Counted from the stretch's first letter, positions 15,877 through 25,350 are shown. The stretch: DNA of 63,097 bases from Streptomyces sp. (GCF_019510245.1 NZ_JAEKKT010000204.1:1-63097); one strand, 5' to 3'. Program-made: numbers and translations. Notes: generated by a model from the sequence alone, not told the origin.

Positions 15877-16989
15877 GTGAGTTCCCCAGATCCGCAGGTT
15901 CGCGCAGCGCGAAACCACACAACCCCTCCCGCGGGGCGCGGGCCCGTCGTCGCCGTCACCGGCGCCGCGACCGGGGTCGGCGCGCTGCTCACCGAGCGGC
16001 TGGCCGCGTCCGAGGAGATCAGGCAGGTCATCGCCATCGACGAGCGGCGCGGGGAGTGCGCGGCCGCCCAGTGGCACATCCTCGACGTACGGGATCCGGC
16101 CATCGCGGACAAGCTGCGCGGGGCCGATGTGGTGGTGCACCTCGCGCTCGACCTGGACCTGGAGACCGACCCGGCCGCCCGTACGGCCTACAACGTGCGC
16201 GGGACGCAGACCGTGCTGACCGCGGCGGCCGCGGCCGGCGTGCACCGCGTGGTGCTGTGCACCTCCGCGATGGTGTACGGCGCGCTGCCCGACAACGAGC
16301 TGCCCCTGTCGGAGGACGCGGAGCTGCGGGCCACCGCGGAGGCCACCGGGGTCGGCGACCTGCTGGAGATCGAGCGGCTCGCGCGCCGGGCGCCCCGCGC
16401 GCATCCGGGGCTCAACGTCACCGTCGTGCGCCCCGCGGTGCTGGTCGGGGGCACCGATACCGCGCTGACCAGGTATTTCGAGTCTCCTCGGCTGCTTGTC
16501 GTGGCCGGGTCGCGGCCTGCCTGGCAGTTCTGTCATGTCGAGGATCTGTGCAGTGCGCTGGAGTACGCCGTCCTGGAGAAGGTCGAGGGGGAACTCGCCG
16601 TCGGGTGCGACGGGTGGCTGGAGCAGGAGGAGGTCGAGGAGCTCAGCGGGGTGCGGCGGATGGAGCTGCCGTCGGCCGTGGCGCTGGGGGCGGCGGCCCG
16701 GCTGCACCGGATCGGTCTGACGCCGTCGCCGGCCGGGGATCTCGCGTACACGATGTATCCGTGGGTGGTGAGCGGGAGCCGGCTGCACGACGCCGGGTGG
16801 CGGCCGGGGTGGACGAACGAGGAGGTGCTGGCCGAGTTGCTGGAGGAGGTGGCTGGGCGGCACACGGTGGTCGGGCGGCGGCTGGGGCGGAAGGACGCGA
16901 CGGCCGCGGGGGCGGCGGGGGCGACGGTCGCGTTGCTGGGGGCGGCGGCTGTGGTGCGGCGGGCGCGGAAGGCTCGGCGGCGGATCTGA
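15877..16989 (+). CDS. SDR-family NAD(P)-dependent epimerase/reductase
   Basis: A 370-residue extended short-chain dehydrogenase/epimerase-like protein. The dinucleotide-binding motif is VTGAATGVGALLTERL, and the region around VLCTSAMVYGALPDNE resembles the catalytic Ser-Tyr segment, with Y in VYG. The C-terminal 30 residues are Ala/Val-rich followed by RRARKARRRI, which could be a membrane anchor with a basic cytoplasmic end. GTG 15877 gives a normal N terminus; an open frame extends to 15781. It is divergent from the zincin gene. Confidence 0.82.
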   Translation: MSSPDPQVRAARNHTTPPAGRGPVVAVTGAATGVGALLTERLAASEEIRQVIAIDERRGECAAAQWHILDVRDPAIADKLRGADVVVHLALDLDLETDPAARTAYNVRGTQTVLTAAAAAGVHRVVLCTSAMVYGALPDNELPLSEDAELRATAEATGVGDLLEIERLARRAPRAHPGLNVTVVRPAVLVGGTDTALTRYFESPRLLVVAGSRPAWQFCHVEDLCSALEYAVLEKVEGELAVGCDGWLEQEEVEELSGVRRMELPSAVALGAAARLHRIGLTPSPAGDLAYTMYPWVVSGSRLHDAGWRPGWTNEEVLAELLEEVAGRHTVVGRRLGRKDATAAGAAGATVALLGAAAVVRRARKARRRI

Positions 16990-16999
16990 GGGGGGGGGC

Positions 17000-17072
17000 T
17001 CGTTCCCGCCGCCCCCGGACCCCCGCTTCGGCCTGAACGTCCTCGTCCTCAAACGCCGGACGGGCCGACATG
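17000..17072. repeat. Streptomyces-type dispersed intergenic repeat
   Basis: The stretch contains CCCCCGGACCCCCGCTTCGG and then CTCAAACGCCGGACGGGC, which I recognise as a common dispersed intergenic sequence in Streptomyces genomes. It fills part of the 200-base gap between the SDR and moaE genes. No gene is seen in it. Confidence 0.5.
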
Positions 17073-17187
17073 TGGTGCCCGGCGGCCTGGATGTCCGTCG
17101 GTGCTGTAGGAGTCTCCAAAGACGCACGCGCGTGTGCTGGTGTCGGGTGTGTTCCGTGTGGTCCTGGGCTTGCGGCACGATGGGGGT

Positions 17188-17649
17188 ATGGCTGCTGTGA
17201 GTGATCATCCTGGAGAGCGGGGCGCTGACGATCCCGTGAAGCTGATCGGGATTCGGGAGAGTGCGCTCTCCGTGGACGAGGTCTTCGCGGCCGTGGGGGA
17301 CGACGCGGCCGGAGGGATCGCGCTGTTCGTGGGGACGGTGCGGAACCACGACGGGGGCGTTGATGTGGACGCGCTCGGCTATTCGTGTCATCCCAGTGCG
17401 GAGAGCGAGATGCGGCGGATCGCCGAGAAGGTCGTCGCCGAGTACCCCGTGCGGGCCCTGGCCGCCGTGCATCGGGTGGGGGACCTGCGGGTGGGTGATC
17501 TCGCCGTGGTCGTCGGTGTGTCGTGTCCGCATCGGGGGGACGCCTTTGAAGCTTGTCGAAAGCTGATCGACGACCTCAAGCACGAGGTGCCCATCTGGAA
17601 GCACCAGAAGTTCTCGGATGGGACGGAGGAATGGGTCGGGGCCTGCTGA
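17188..17649 (+). CDS. moaE: Molybdopterin synthase catalytic subunit MoaE
   Basis: A 153-residue MoaE, the large subunit that transfers sulfur from MoaD thiocarboxylate to precursor Z (cPMP) to make molybdopterin. The family signatures GGIALFVGTVRNHD, the pterin-contacting YSCHPSAE-like segment, VHRVGDL and the C-terminal lysine motif VPIWKHQKF are all visible. ATG 17188 is chosen over a longer frame from 17134 because the extension is not family-like. No moaD lies next to it; the partner must be encoded elsewhere. Confidence 0.93.
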   Translation: MAAVSDHPGERGADDPVKLIGIRESALSVDEVFAAVGDDAAGGIALFVGTVRNHDGGVDVDALGYSCHPSAESEMRRIAEKVVAEYPVRALAAVHRVGDLRVGDLAVVVGVSCPHRGDAFEACRKLIDDLKHEVPIWKHQKFSDGTEEWVGAC

Positions 17650-17766
17650 GGGACCCCTGTCCGGCCTCCGCTTGCGTAACCGTACCCCTCGCGTGAGCGT
17701 TGTCGGTACGGGTGATTAGTCTGGTGATCAGTCAGTCGCGGACGCTCATGGGGTTGGGAGGTCGGC

Positions 17767-17931
17767 ATGGCGGCGCTCGTCTGGTTGCTGATCCCGCTGG
17801 TGGCGGCGGTCGGCGCCGGTCTGTGGGGCAGCTGGGCCAACCGGACCAGGAGAGCGCGCAGCGACGGGCCGGAACTCGACGGGTACGCGCGCTTCCGCGA
17901 GGCCATGGAGAAGTCCCGCTCCGGCAGCTGA
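17767..17931 (+). CDS. 54-residue single-pass membrane protein
   Basis: A small gene with an excellent ribosome-binding site (GGGAGG) ending nine bases before ATG 17767. The product has one N-terminal transmembrane helix (AALVWLLIPLVAAVGAGLW), a basic stop-transfer stretch (RTRRAR) and a polar tail. It lies between moaE and the PDZ protease gene on the same strand. Its size is typical of Streptomyces conserved membrane peptides; the function is unknown. Confidence 0.75.
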   Translation: MAALVWLLIPLVAAVGAGLWGSWANRTRRARSDGPELDGYARFREAMEKSRSGS

Positions 17932-18001
17932 GGACGGTCGGGGCGCGTGTGACGGGTGGCCCTGACGGTGCGCTGACAGACCCGTCCCGTACTGTCTTCG
18001 C

Positions 18002-19099
18002 ATGCCACGCCGCACCGCGACGATGCTCGCCTCCACCCTGATGCTGATCGCACTCCTGTGCGCCGGAGTGCTCATCAACGTGCCGTACTCGGAGATGTCT
18101 CCCGGACCGACCGTGAACACGCTCGGGGACCACGACGGCGAGCCGGTGCTGGAGATCTCCGGTCACAGGACCTATGCGACCTCCGGGCATCTGAACATGA
18201 CCACGGTGCGGGTCACCAGTGCCGACTACAAGATGAACCTCGTCGAGGCGGTCTACGGGTGGCTCTCGCACGACAACAAGATCGTGCCGCACGACACGCT
18301 GTACCCGGACGGCAAGACGGAGCAGCAGTCCACCCAGGAGAACGCCGAGGAGTTCAGCCAGTCGCAGGAGAGCGCCAAGGTCGCCGCGCTCAAGGAGCTG
18401 GGCGTCCCGGTGAAGTCCTGGGTGATCGTCTCCACGGTTCTCAAGGGCTCGCCGGCCGAGGGCAAGCTGCACGCCGGTGACGTGATCAAGGCCGTCGACG
18501 GCACGGCGGTCAAGCAGCCGGCCGACGTCGCCACGCTGGTGACCAAGCACAAGCCCGGCCAGGACGTGGTCTTCACCGTCGTGCCGGCCAAGGAGCAGGC
18601 CGCCGCCGAGAAGGCGAACAAGACGGCCACCCGGACCGAGAAGGTCACGGTCACCACGACCACCTCCGACGACAGCGGCGAGAAGCGCGCCATCGTCGGG
18701 ATCTCCGCCGGGACCGATCACACGTTCCCCTTCTCCATCGACATCAAGCTCGCCGATGTCGGCGGACCGAGCGCCGGGCTGATGTTCTCGCTCGGGATCT
18801 ACGACAAGCTCACCCCGGGCAGCCTCACCGGCGGCAAGTTCGTCGCCGGTACCGGCACGATCGACGACGACGGCACCGTCGGTCCGATCGGCGGCATCTC
18901 GATGAAGACCATCGGCGCGCGCAGCAAGGGCGCCCAGTACTTCCTGACCCCGGCCGACAACTGCGCCGAGGCCGCCAAGGACACCCCGGGCGGGCTCACC
19001 CTCGTCAAGGTCAAGACCATCGGCGACGCCCTCGGCGCCCTCAAGGACATCCGCAGCGGGGACACCGGCGCCCTGCCGAAGTGCACCGCGAAGGGCTGA
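18002..19099 (+). CDS. PDZ and Lon-like (S16) protease, YlbL family
   Basis: A 365-residue membrane-anchored serine protease. An N-terminal signal anchor (about 8-28, LASTLMLIALLCAGVLI) exports the rest. A PDZ domain covers about 130-200 (VLKGSPAEGKLHAGDVI), and the S16 domain follows with the catalytic serine in GGPSAGLMFS and lysine in the GGISMK segment. YlbL-type proteins process membrane or SOS-linked proteins in Bacillus; the target here is unknown. Its 3' end faces the PPA1309 gene across a strong terminator. Confidence 0.9.
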   Translation: MPRRTATMLASTLMLIALLCAGVLINVPYSEMSPGPTVNTLGDHDGEPVLEISGHRTYATSGHLNMTTVRVTSADYKMNLVEAVYGWLSHDNKIVPHDTLYPDGKTEQQSTQENAEEFSQSQESAKVAALKELGVPVKSWVIVSTVLKGSPAEGKLHAGDVIKAVDGTAVKQPADVATLVTKHKPGQDVVFTVVPAKEQAAAEKANKTATRTEKVTVTTTTSDDSGEKRAIVGISAGTDHTFPFSIDIKLADVGGPSAGLMFSLGIYDKLTPGSLTGGKFVAGTGTIDDDGTVGPIGGISMKTIGARSKGAQYFLTPADNCAEAAKDTPGGLTLVKVKTIGDALGALKDIRSGDTGALPKCTAKG

Positions 19100-19111
19100 G
19101 AGGGCGTACAC

Positions 19112-19153
19112 GCAGCCGGGGGCGCCCTTCCTGACGGGGGCGCCCCCGGCTGC
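19112..19153. terminator. Bidirectional hairpin terminator
   Basis: A 16-bp G+C stem (19112-19127 with 19138-19153) lies between the convergent PDZ-protease and PPA1309-family genes. Confidence 0.8.
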
Positions 19154-19167
19154 CGTCCGGCGGCGGC

Positions 19168-19710
19168 TCAGTCCTCGAACGTCGCCTTCAGCGCGTCCGC
19201 CAGGCCCGGGACCAGCTCGGGGCCGGTGAGGACTTCCGTTGGCGAGTCCTTCTCGCGCAGCCGTACCGCCGAGTCGCGGCTGCCGTCGCGCAGCACGGCG
19301 ACCGTCATCCGGACCTCCTGGCGCTCGGGGTGGCTCGCCACCCACTGGGCCAGCCTGGCCTCGTTCAGCCCCTCGGGGACCTGGGACTCGGCCGACGGCG
19401 GCAGCATCAGCCGCTCCACCGTGAGCGCGCAGCCCACCACCGCGTCCGGCCAGGCGATGGTGCCCAGGAACTCGTCCAGCGCCTTGTCCGTTGGCACTTC
19501 GTCCTGCTCGATCGGGGTGAGACCGGTGGTCGCGGACGCGTCCTCCAGACCGAGCTGGGCGGCGAGAGCCGGTTCCTGGGCGCGCAGCCGCGTGGTGTCG
19601 ACGAGGGCGAAGAGGCGAGCGGGCTGGTCCCAGCCGAGGCCGGAGGCGTACTCGTCGATCTCGAGGACGGCCCGGGTGAGCGGGTTGGCTGCCATGGGAG
19701 TGTTGGACAT
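19168..19710 (-). CDS. PPA1309 family protein
   Basis: A 180-residue soluble protein matching an actinobacterial family known only by the name PPA1309. Recognisable segments are LGWDQPARLFALVDT near the N terminus and the strand pair VVGCALTVERLMLPP. There is no signal peptide, membrane segment or catalytic motif. ATG 19710 is the natural start. It is divergent from the UPF0182 membrane-protein gene, with a 175-base shared promoter region. Confidence 0.82.
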   Translation of the reverse strand: MSNTPMAANPLTRAVLEIDEYASGLGWDQPARLFALVDTTRLRAQEPALAAQLGLEDASATTGLTPIEQDEVPTDKALDEFLGTIAWPDAVVGCALTVERLMLPPSAESQVPEGLNEARLAQWVASHPERQEVRMTVAVLRDGSRDSAVRLREKDSPTEVLTGPELVPGLADALKATFED

Positions 19711-19885
19711 GGTCACAATCCTGCCTCGTTCATGGCCGGAATCGGGAACCGAGTAAGCCGTGAGTAAGTTGCATAGGTGTGGCCCCGCGATCACTGGGGG
19801 ACACGTCGGGCCGGCGAACAAGAGCGCCTGACGCAACGACGACGGATCAACAGCGGATCAAACAGCGAACTTCGAGGTGCGCACC

Positions 19886-22870
19886 TTGGCTTTCCAGATG
19901 CCGGACCGCGGCGGAGGCCCGACGGGGCCACGGATCAGAGCGACCGGACGCCCGTCCCGGCGGGTTCGGACCCTGCTCCTGACACTGGGCGTGCTTGCCG
20001 TGCTCGGCATGGCGTTCACCATGTTCGCGGGATTCTGGACGGACTGGCTCTGGTACCGGTCGGTGCACTACTCCTCGGTGTTCACCACGACCCTGTGGAC
20101 CAAGATCGGGCTGTTCTCCGTCTTCGGTCTGCTGATGGCCGCCGCGGTGGGCTTCAACATCTGGCTGGCGCACCGGCTGCGCCCCCCGCTGAGCGCCATG
20201 TCCATGGAGCAGCAGAGCCTCGACCGCTACCGGATGGGCATCGCGCCGTACAAGAAGTGGCTGCTGCTCGCGGTCACCGCGATGGTCGGGCTGATCGCCG
20301 GCGCGTCCGCGGCCGGCCAGTGGCGTACCTGGCTGATGTGGGTCAACGGCGTTCCCTTCCACCAGACGGACCCGCAGTTCCACCTCGACGTCTCCTTCTA
20401 CGCCTTCGACCTGCCCTGGTACCGCTTCCTGCTGGGCTTCGGCTTCGCCACCGCGATCCTCTCCCTGCTCGCCGCCGCGCTCACCCACTACCTGTACGGC
20501 GGGCTGCGCGTCACCAGCCCCGGCGCGCGCGCCACCGGTGCCGCGACCGGCCACCTCTCGGTGCTGCTCGGCATCTTCGTCGCCCTCAAGGCGGTCGCCT
20601 ACTGGCTCGACCGCTACGGACTGGCGGTCAAGTCCAGCGACTTCAAGGCCACCGGCAACTGGACCGGTCTCAGGTACGTCGACGCGAACGCCTATCTGCC
20701 CGCCAAGACGATCCTGTTCTGCATCGCCGTCATCTGCGCGCTGCTGTTCTTCGCCACCCTGTGGCGGCGCACCTGGCAGCTGCCCGTCATCGGCTTCGGC
20801 CTGATGGTCCTCTCCGCGATCCTCATCGGCGGCCTCTACCCGGCGATCGTCCAGAAGTTCCAGGTCCAGCCCAACGAGCAGGCCAAGGAAGCCCCGTACG
20901 TCCAGAAGAACCTCAAGGCGACCCGCGAGGCGTACGGCATCGACGACACCCAGGTCACCGAGTACACGGGCAAGAGCACCACCAGCGACAAGACCAAGCT
21001 CCGTGACGACGTGGACAGCACGGCGAGCATCCGGATCATGGACCCGAACATCGTGTCGCCGACGTTCCAGCAGGCCCAGCAGATGTGGAACTACTACGCG
21101 TTCCCGACCAATCTGGACGTGGACCGCTACACCAAGGACGGCAAGGTCCAGGACACGGTCATCGGCCTGCGTGAGCTGAACCTGGCCGGCGTCCCGAAGA
21201 ACAACTGGATCAACGACCACTTCCGCTACACCCACGGCTACGGCGTGGTCGCCGCCAAGGGCACCCAGGCCGACTCCCAGGGCCAGCCGGTCTTCACCGA
21301 GTCCGACCTGCCGTCCACGGGCGACCTGGGCGCCTACCAGCAGCGGATCTACTACGGCGAGAAGACGACCACCTACTCGATCGTCGGCGGTCCCCAGAAG
21401 GAGATCGACTACTCCGACGACAGCGGCGAGAAGACGACCAGCTACGCGGGCAAGAGCGGGGTCAGTCTCTCCAGCCCGATCAACCGGGCCGCGTACGCGG
21501 TGGCGTTCAACGAGCCGCAGATCCTCTACTCCGGCGCGATCGGCGAAGGTTCGCGGATCCTGTACAACCGCACGCCCAAGGAGCGCGTCGAGGCGGTCGC
21601 CCCCTGGCTGACCATCGACGGCGACGCGTACCCGGCGGTCGTGGACGGCCGCATCCAGTGGATCGTCGACGCCTATACGACGACGAACGGCTATCCGTAC
21701 GCCTCCCGGACGACCCTCGGCGACACGACGGCCGACTCGCTGACCGCGACCAACAACTCGCGCGCGGTGGTGGCCCAGCAGAACCAGGTCAACTACATCC
21801 GCAACTCGGTGAAGGCGACCGTCGACGCGTACACCGGCGCCGTCAAGCTCTACCAGTGGGACACCCAGGACCCGGTGCTGAAGACCTGGATGAAGGCCTT
21901 CCCGCACACGGTGGAGCCGCGTTCGGCGATCTCCTCGTCGCTGATGGCCCATCTCCGGTACCCGCAGGACCTGTTCAAGGTCCAGCGCGAGTTGCTCACC
22001 CGCTACCACGTGACGGACGCGCAGACCTTCCTGACCGGCAGCGAGGTGTGGCAGGTGCCCAACGACCCGACCAACAAGTCGGGCAACGCGGTGCCGCCGT
22101 ACTACCTGAGCATGAGGATGCCGGACCAGAGCGCGCAGGCGTTCTCGCTGTCGACGACCTTCACGCCCAACGGCCGGAACAACCTCAGCGCGTTCATGTC
22201 GGTGGACTCCGAGGCCGGTTCGCAGGACTACGGCAAGATCAGAATTCTGAAACTGCCGACCAGTACGACCGTCGACGGACCCAAACAGGTCCAGAGCAAG
22301 TTCAACTCGGAACAGGAGATCGCTGCCGCCATCAAACTCCTCAAGGGCGGCGACTCCGAGGTCGAGTACGGCAATCTGCTGACCGTCCCGCTGGACGGGG
22401 GCCTGCTCTACGCGGAGCCCGTCTACGTCCGTGGCGCGGGGGTCAAGTACCCCCTTCTGCGCAAGGTGTTGGTGAGCTACGAGGGCAGGACCGCCTTCAA
22501 GGACACCCTCGACGCGGCGCTCGACGACGTCTTCGGCTCGGGCGGTTCGGACACGGGATCCTCCGACACCGGCACGACCACGCCGCCGGCGTCGTCCGGC
22601 AACCCCACCGTCCAGGCGGCGCTGGACGACGCCCAGAAGGCCTTCGAGGCGGGCCAGGAGGCCTTGAAGAAGGGTGACTGGACGGCGTACGGCAAGGCGC
22701 AGGACGAGCTTCAGGACGCGCTCAGGCGGGCCGAGGAGGCGCAGTCGAAGGCCGGCCGGACCAGCGGCGGCGGTGCGACGCCGAGCAGCAGCCCGAGCCC
22801 GAGCGCACGAGCGGGTGCGAGTCCCAGCAGCAGCCCGAGTCCCAGCGGAAGCTCCAGCCCGAGCGGATGA
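19886..22870 (+). CDS. UPF0182 family large membrane protein
   Basis: About 994 residues. The N-terminal third holds roughly seven membrane helices (first LLLTLGVLAVLGMAFTMFAG), followed by a very large extracytoplasmic part with no known catalytic motif and an acidic, Gly/Ser/Pro-rich C-terminal tail (SSSPSPS repeats). The start is uncertain: GAGGT at 19872-19876 is well placed for TTG 19886, while GTG 19877 and ATG 19898 are in frame. The family is conserved across actinobacteria and cyanobacteria without a proven role. Confidence 0.85.
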   Translation: MAFQMPDRGGGPTGPRIRATGRPSRRVRTLLLTLGVLAVLGMAFTMFAGFWTDWLWYRSVHYSSVFTTTLWTKIGLFSVFGLLMAAAVGFNIWLAHRLRPPLSAMSMEQQSLDRYRMGIAPYKKWLLLAVTAMVGLIAGASAAGQWRTWLMWVNGVPFHQTDPQFHLDVSFYAFDLPWYRFLLGFGFATAILSLLAAALTHYLYGGLRVTSPGARATGAATGHLSVLLGIFVALKAVAYWLDRYGLAVKSSDFKATGNWTGLRYVDANAYLPAKTILFCIAVICALLFFATLWRRTWQLPVIGFGLMVLSAILIGGLYPAIVQKFQVQPNEQAKEAPYVQKNLKATREAYGIDDTQVTEYTGKSTTSDKTKLRDDVDSTASIRIMDPNIVSPTFQQAQQMWNYYAFPTNLDVDRYTKDGKVQDTVIGLRELNLAGVPKNNWINDHFRYTHGYGVVAAKGTQADSQGQPVFTESDLPSTGDLGAYQQRIYYGEKTTTYSIVGGPQKEIDYSDDSGEKTTSYAGKSGVSLSSPINRAAYAVAFNEPQILYSGAIGEGSRILYNRTPKERVEAVAPWLTIDGDAYPAVVDGRIQWIVDAYTTTNGYPYASRTTLGDTTADSLTATNNSRAVVAQQNQVNYIRNSVKATVDAYTGAVKLYQWDTQDPVLKTWMKAFPHTVEPRSAISSSLMAHLRYPQDLFKVQRELLTRYHVTDAQTFLTGSEVWQVPNDPTNKSGNAVPPYYLSMRMPDQSAQAFSLSTTFTPNGRNNLSAFMSVDSEAGSQDYGKIRILKLPTSTTVDGPKQVQSKFNSEQEIAAAIKLLKGGDSEVEYGNLLTVPLDGGLLYAEPVYVRGAGVKYPLLRKVLVSYEGRTAFKDTLDAALDDVFGSGGSDTGSSDTGTTTPPASSGNPTVQAALDDAQKAFEAGQEALKKGDWTAYGKAQDELQDALRRAEEAQSKAGRTSGGGATPSSSPSPSARAGASPSSSPSPSGSSSPSG

Positions 22871-22951
22871 CCCTGTGTGGATGACCCCGGGCGGATGACC
22901 CGGGGTGGTGATCAAGCCCGGCCGCGCCGTGATACGGTTTCAACACAACGG

Positions 22952-23025
22952 CGCGGGGTGGAGCAGCTCGGTAGCTCGCTGGGCTCATAACCCAGAGGTC
23001 GCAGGTTCAAATCCTGTCCCCGCTA
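22952..23025 (+). tRNA. tRNA-fMet (CAT), copy 1
   Basis: A 74-base cloverleaf with anticodon CAT. Three G:C pairs (GGG/CCC) close the anticodon loop, and position 1 (C) cannot pair with position 72 (T); both mark an initiator tRNA. The TTCAAAT T-loop is present. CCA is not encoded. It is identical to the copy at 25234-25307. Confidence 0.97.
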
Positions 23026-23033
23026 CTGAAGTC

Positions 23034-23066
23034 GAAGGCCCGGATCCTCTTGGGATCCGGGCCTTC
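23034..23066 (+). terminator. Terminator of tRNA-fMet copy 1
   Basis: A perfect 14-bp stem (GAAGGCCCGGATCC with its complement) with a five-base loop begins eight bases after the tRNA. Confidence 0.8.
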
Positions 23067-23295
23067 GCGCGTGCGCGGGGAAGGACGGCCGGACTGCCCG
23101 GCGTGTCCCGCGGACGGCGCCCGGTGGCCGGACGGACGGCGAACGCATGTACCGATGGACGGGGTCGCCGTGCCGCCATGGGGAGTTGAGGGAGATGTGT
23201 TTGACTTGTCGTTCTGTGGGCATGTCGACAAAACGCTGAAGTGACCTCACGGTCTGCGGTATACGTGGTGTACCCAGGTTGCAGGTGGTGCGACG

Positions 23296-25149
23296 ATGGA
23301 CGTTATGGGGGACAAGGCAACTCTGTTCGAGACAGGGCGATTTGTGCAGCCTTCGGGCGAGGAGCCGACCCGCGACGAGGCCGCTGAGGCCGCTGAGGAG
23401 GCACGTCACCGGCTCCAGGCCGAGGCCGGTGACGTCGAGTCGATGAGCGTGCTCGGCGCCATGCTGCTGCGCCGTGGCGACCTCGACGGAGCCGAGCCGC
23501 AGCTGCGCGCCGCCACCGCCGCCGGTGACCGGGCCGCCGCCAACAACCTCGGTGTCCTGCTGCACCAGCGCGGCTACCCCGAGGAGGCCGCCGGCTGGTG
23601 GCGGATCGCCGCCGTCGCCGGATCCGCGGCTGCCGCCCATGCGCTCGGCCGCCATCACCGCGAACGCGGCGACGAACCCGCCGCCGAGTACTGGCTGCGC
23701 CAGTCCGCCGAACAGGGCCACGCCCTCGGCGCCTACGCGCTGGCCGACCTGCTGGAGCACCGGGGGGACGCGGATGCCGGGCAGTGGATGCGGGCCGCCG
23801 CCGAGCGGGGGCACCGGGAGGCGGCGTACCGGCTGGCGCGCGCGCTCGACCGCCGAGCGGCCGTGCGCGAGGACGGGAGCGGGCCCGACAACGGTGTCGA
23901 CACGGAGACCGGGGCCGCCGGTGCCGCCGAGGGCGCCGAGGCCGTGGAGGCCGAGCAGTGGTACCGGCAGGCCGCCGCCCGCGGCCACCGGCGGGCCGCG
24001 CTGCACCTCGGCGCGATCCTGGAGAAGCGCGGCGAGCTCAAGGAGGCCGGGCGCTGGTACCTGACCTCGGCCAAGGACGGCGAGGCCCGGGCCGCCTGTG
24101 CGCTCGGCTTCCTGCTGCGCGACGCCGGAGACACCGAGAGCGCCGCCGTGTGGTGGCTGCGGGCCGCGCAGGACGGCGACGGCAACGCGGCGAACGCGCT
24201 CGGCGCACTGCACGCCGAGCGCGGCGAGACGCAGACCGCCGAGCGCTGGTACCGGGCGGCGATGGACGCCGGCGACGACAACGGGGCGTACAACCTCGCG
24301 CTGCTCTGCGCCGAGCAGGGGCGGACCGCGCAGGCCGAGCAGTGGTACCGGCGGGCCGCGTACGCCGGGCACCGCGAGGCCGCGAACGCGCTCGCCGTCC
24401 TGCTGCTCCAGAACGGCGACACGAGCGGTGCCGAGCCGTGGTTCTCCAAGGCCGCCGAGGCCGGCAGCGTGGACGCCGCGTTCAACCTCGGGATCCTCTA
24501 CGCCGGGCGCGGCGAGGACCGGGTCGCGCTGCACTGCTACGAGCGGGCGGCCGCCGCCGGGCACACCGAGGCCGCCCTGCAGGTCGGCATCGCGCGGCTC
24601 CGCGAGGGCGACGAGGCCGCCGCCGAGCGCCACCTGCGGTGCGCGGCGGGCGGCGGCAGCGCCGAGGCCGCCTACCGGCTCGCCGCCGTGCTCGACGCGC
24701 GCCGGCCGGCGGTGTCCGAGCACGAGCTCGGGGAGTCGTCCCAGAACGTCAAGACCGAGTGCGAGGAGTGGTACGAGCGGGCCGCCACGCAGGGGCACCG
24801 GCGCGCCCAGGTGCGGGTCGGCATGCTGGCCGCCGCGCGCGGGGACGTGGTGGAGGCGGCGCGCTGGTACCGCACGGCGGCCGAGGCGGGCTCGCGCAAC
24901 GGCGCGTTCAATCTCGGGCTGCTGCTGGCCCGGGAGGGCAGCGAGCCGGAGGCGGCCGTGTGGTGGGAGCGGGCAGCCGACGCGGGGCACGGCCGGGCGG
25001 CGTTGCGCCTCGCCCTGGTCTACGCGCGTCGGGGCGAGCTCGCGGTGGGGCAGCGGTGGGCCGACCGGGCGGTGGCGCTGGGTCCGGCGGAGGTGACCGA
25101 GCGGGCGGGGCGGCTCCGGGACGCCCTGCGGGAGGAACTCTCGGCCTAG
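23296..25149 (+). CDS. TPR/Sel1-like repeat protein
   Basis: A 617-residue protein made almost wholly of alpha-helical repeats of about 35-38 residues with the recurring pattern A-x-x-L-G-x-L-x-x-x-R-G and AE-x-W-Y-R-x-A-A-x-x-G, i.e. Sel1/TPR-like pairs, roughly 13-15 units. It has no signal peptide or membrane helix, so it is a cytoplasmic scaffold. ATG 23296 is used; an in-frame ATG at 23305 is nearly as good. It stands alone between two identical initiator tRNA genes, all on the same strand. Its partners are unknown. Confidence 0.88.
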   Translation: MDVMGDKATLFETGRFVQPSGEEPTRDEAAEAAEEARHRLQAEAGDVESMSVLGAMLLRRGDLDGAEPQLRAATAAGDRAAANNLGVLLHQRGYPEEAAGWWRIAAVAGSAAAAHALGRHHRERGDEPAAEYWLRQSAEQGHALGAYALADLLEHRGDADAGQWMRAAAERGHREAAYRLARALDRRAAVREDGSGPDNGVDTETGAAGAAEGAEAVEAEQWYRQAAARGHRRAALHLGAILEKRGELKEAGRWYLTSAKDGEARAACALGFLLRDAGDTESAAVWWLRAAQDGDGNAANALGALHAERGETQTAERWYRAAMDAGDDNGAYNLALLCAEQGRTAQAEQWYRRAAYAGHREAANALAVLLLQNGDTSGAEPWFSKAAEAGSVDAAFNLGILYAGRGEDRVALHCYERAAAAGHTEAALQVGIARLREGDEAAAERHLRCAAGGGSAEAAYRLAAVLDARRPAVSEHELGESSQNVKTECEEWYERAATQGHRRAQVRVGMLAAARGDVVEAARWYRTAAEAGSRNGAFNLGLLLAREGSEPEAAVWWERAADAGHGRAALRLALVYARRGELAVGQRWADRAVALGPAEVTERAGRLRDALREELSA

Positions 25150-25233
25150 GCCGGGCGTTCCCGCAGGTCAGGAGGGGTGGCCGGAATGGATTTGCCTCCG
25201 TCCGCGTCCCTCACGTAGTGTTGCATTCATCGA

Positions 25234-25307
25234 CGCGGGGTGGAGCAGCTCGGTAGCTCGCTGGGCTCATAACCCAGAGGTCGCAGGTTCAAATCCTGTC
25301 CCCGCTA
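25234..25307 (+). tRNA. tRNA-fMet (CAT), copy 2
   Basis: Identical over all 74 bases to the copy 2.3 kb upstream, with the same initiator features (unpaired 1:72, three G:C pairs below the anticodon loop). The identity continues for a few bases downstream (CTGAAG), then the flanks differ. Confidence 0.97.
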
Positions 25308-25315
25308 CTGAAGGT

Positions 25316-25350
25316 CGAGGGCCGGAGTCCGAAAAGGGCTCCGGCCCTCG
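25316..25350 (+). terminator. Terminator of tRNA-fMet copy 2
   Basis: A stem of CGAGGGCCGGAG with CTCCGGCCCTCG, starting nine bases after the tRNA. It differs in sequence from the terminator of copy 1. Confidence 0.75.

Noticed and set aside
15685..17604. A 1120-codon version of the DUF2342 gene
   Set aside because: The extension is antisense to the SDR and moaE genes, while GTG 15684 has a Shine-Dalgarno and gives the family length.
19847..22915. A 1022-codon minus-strand frame opposite the UPF0182 gene
   Set aside because: Long antisense frames are usual in such G+C-rich DNA. Its composition is that of the complement of a real gene and no domain is seen.
25183..25208. Sigma-R promoter before the second tRNA-fMet (GGAAT-N18-GTC)
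   Set aside because: The -10 element is GTC rather than GTT, it fits poorly, and a stress-specific promoter for an initiator tRNA is unlikely.
22952..25307. Mobile island bounded by tRNA attachment sites
   Set aside because: Both copies are complete tRNAs, but no integrase or phage gene lies between or beside them.
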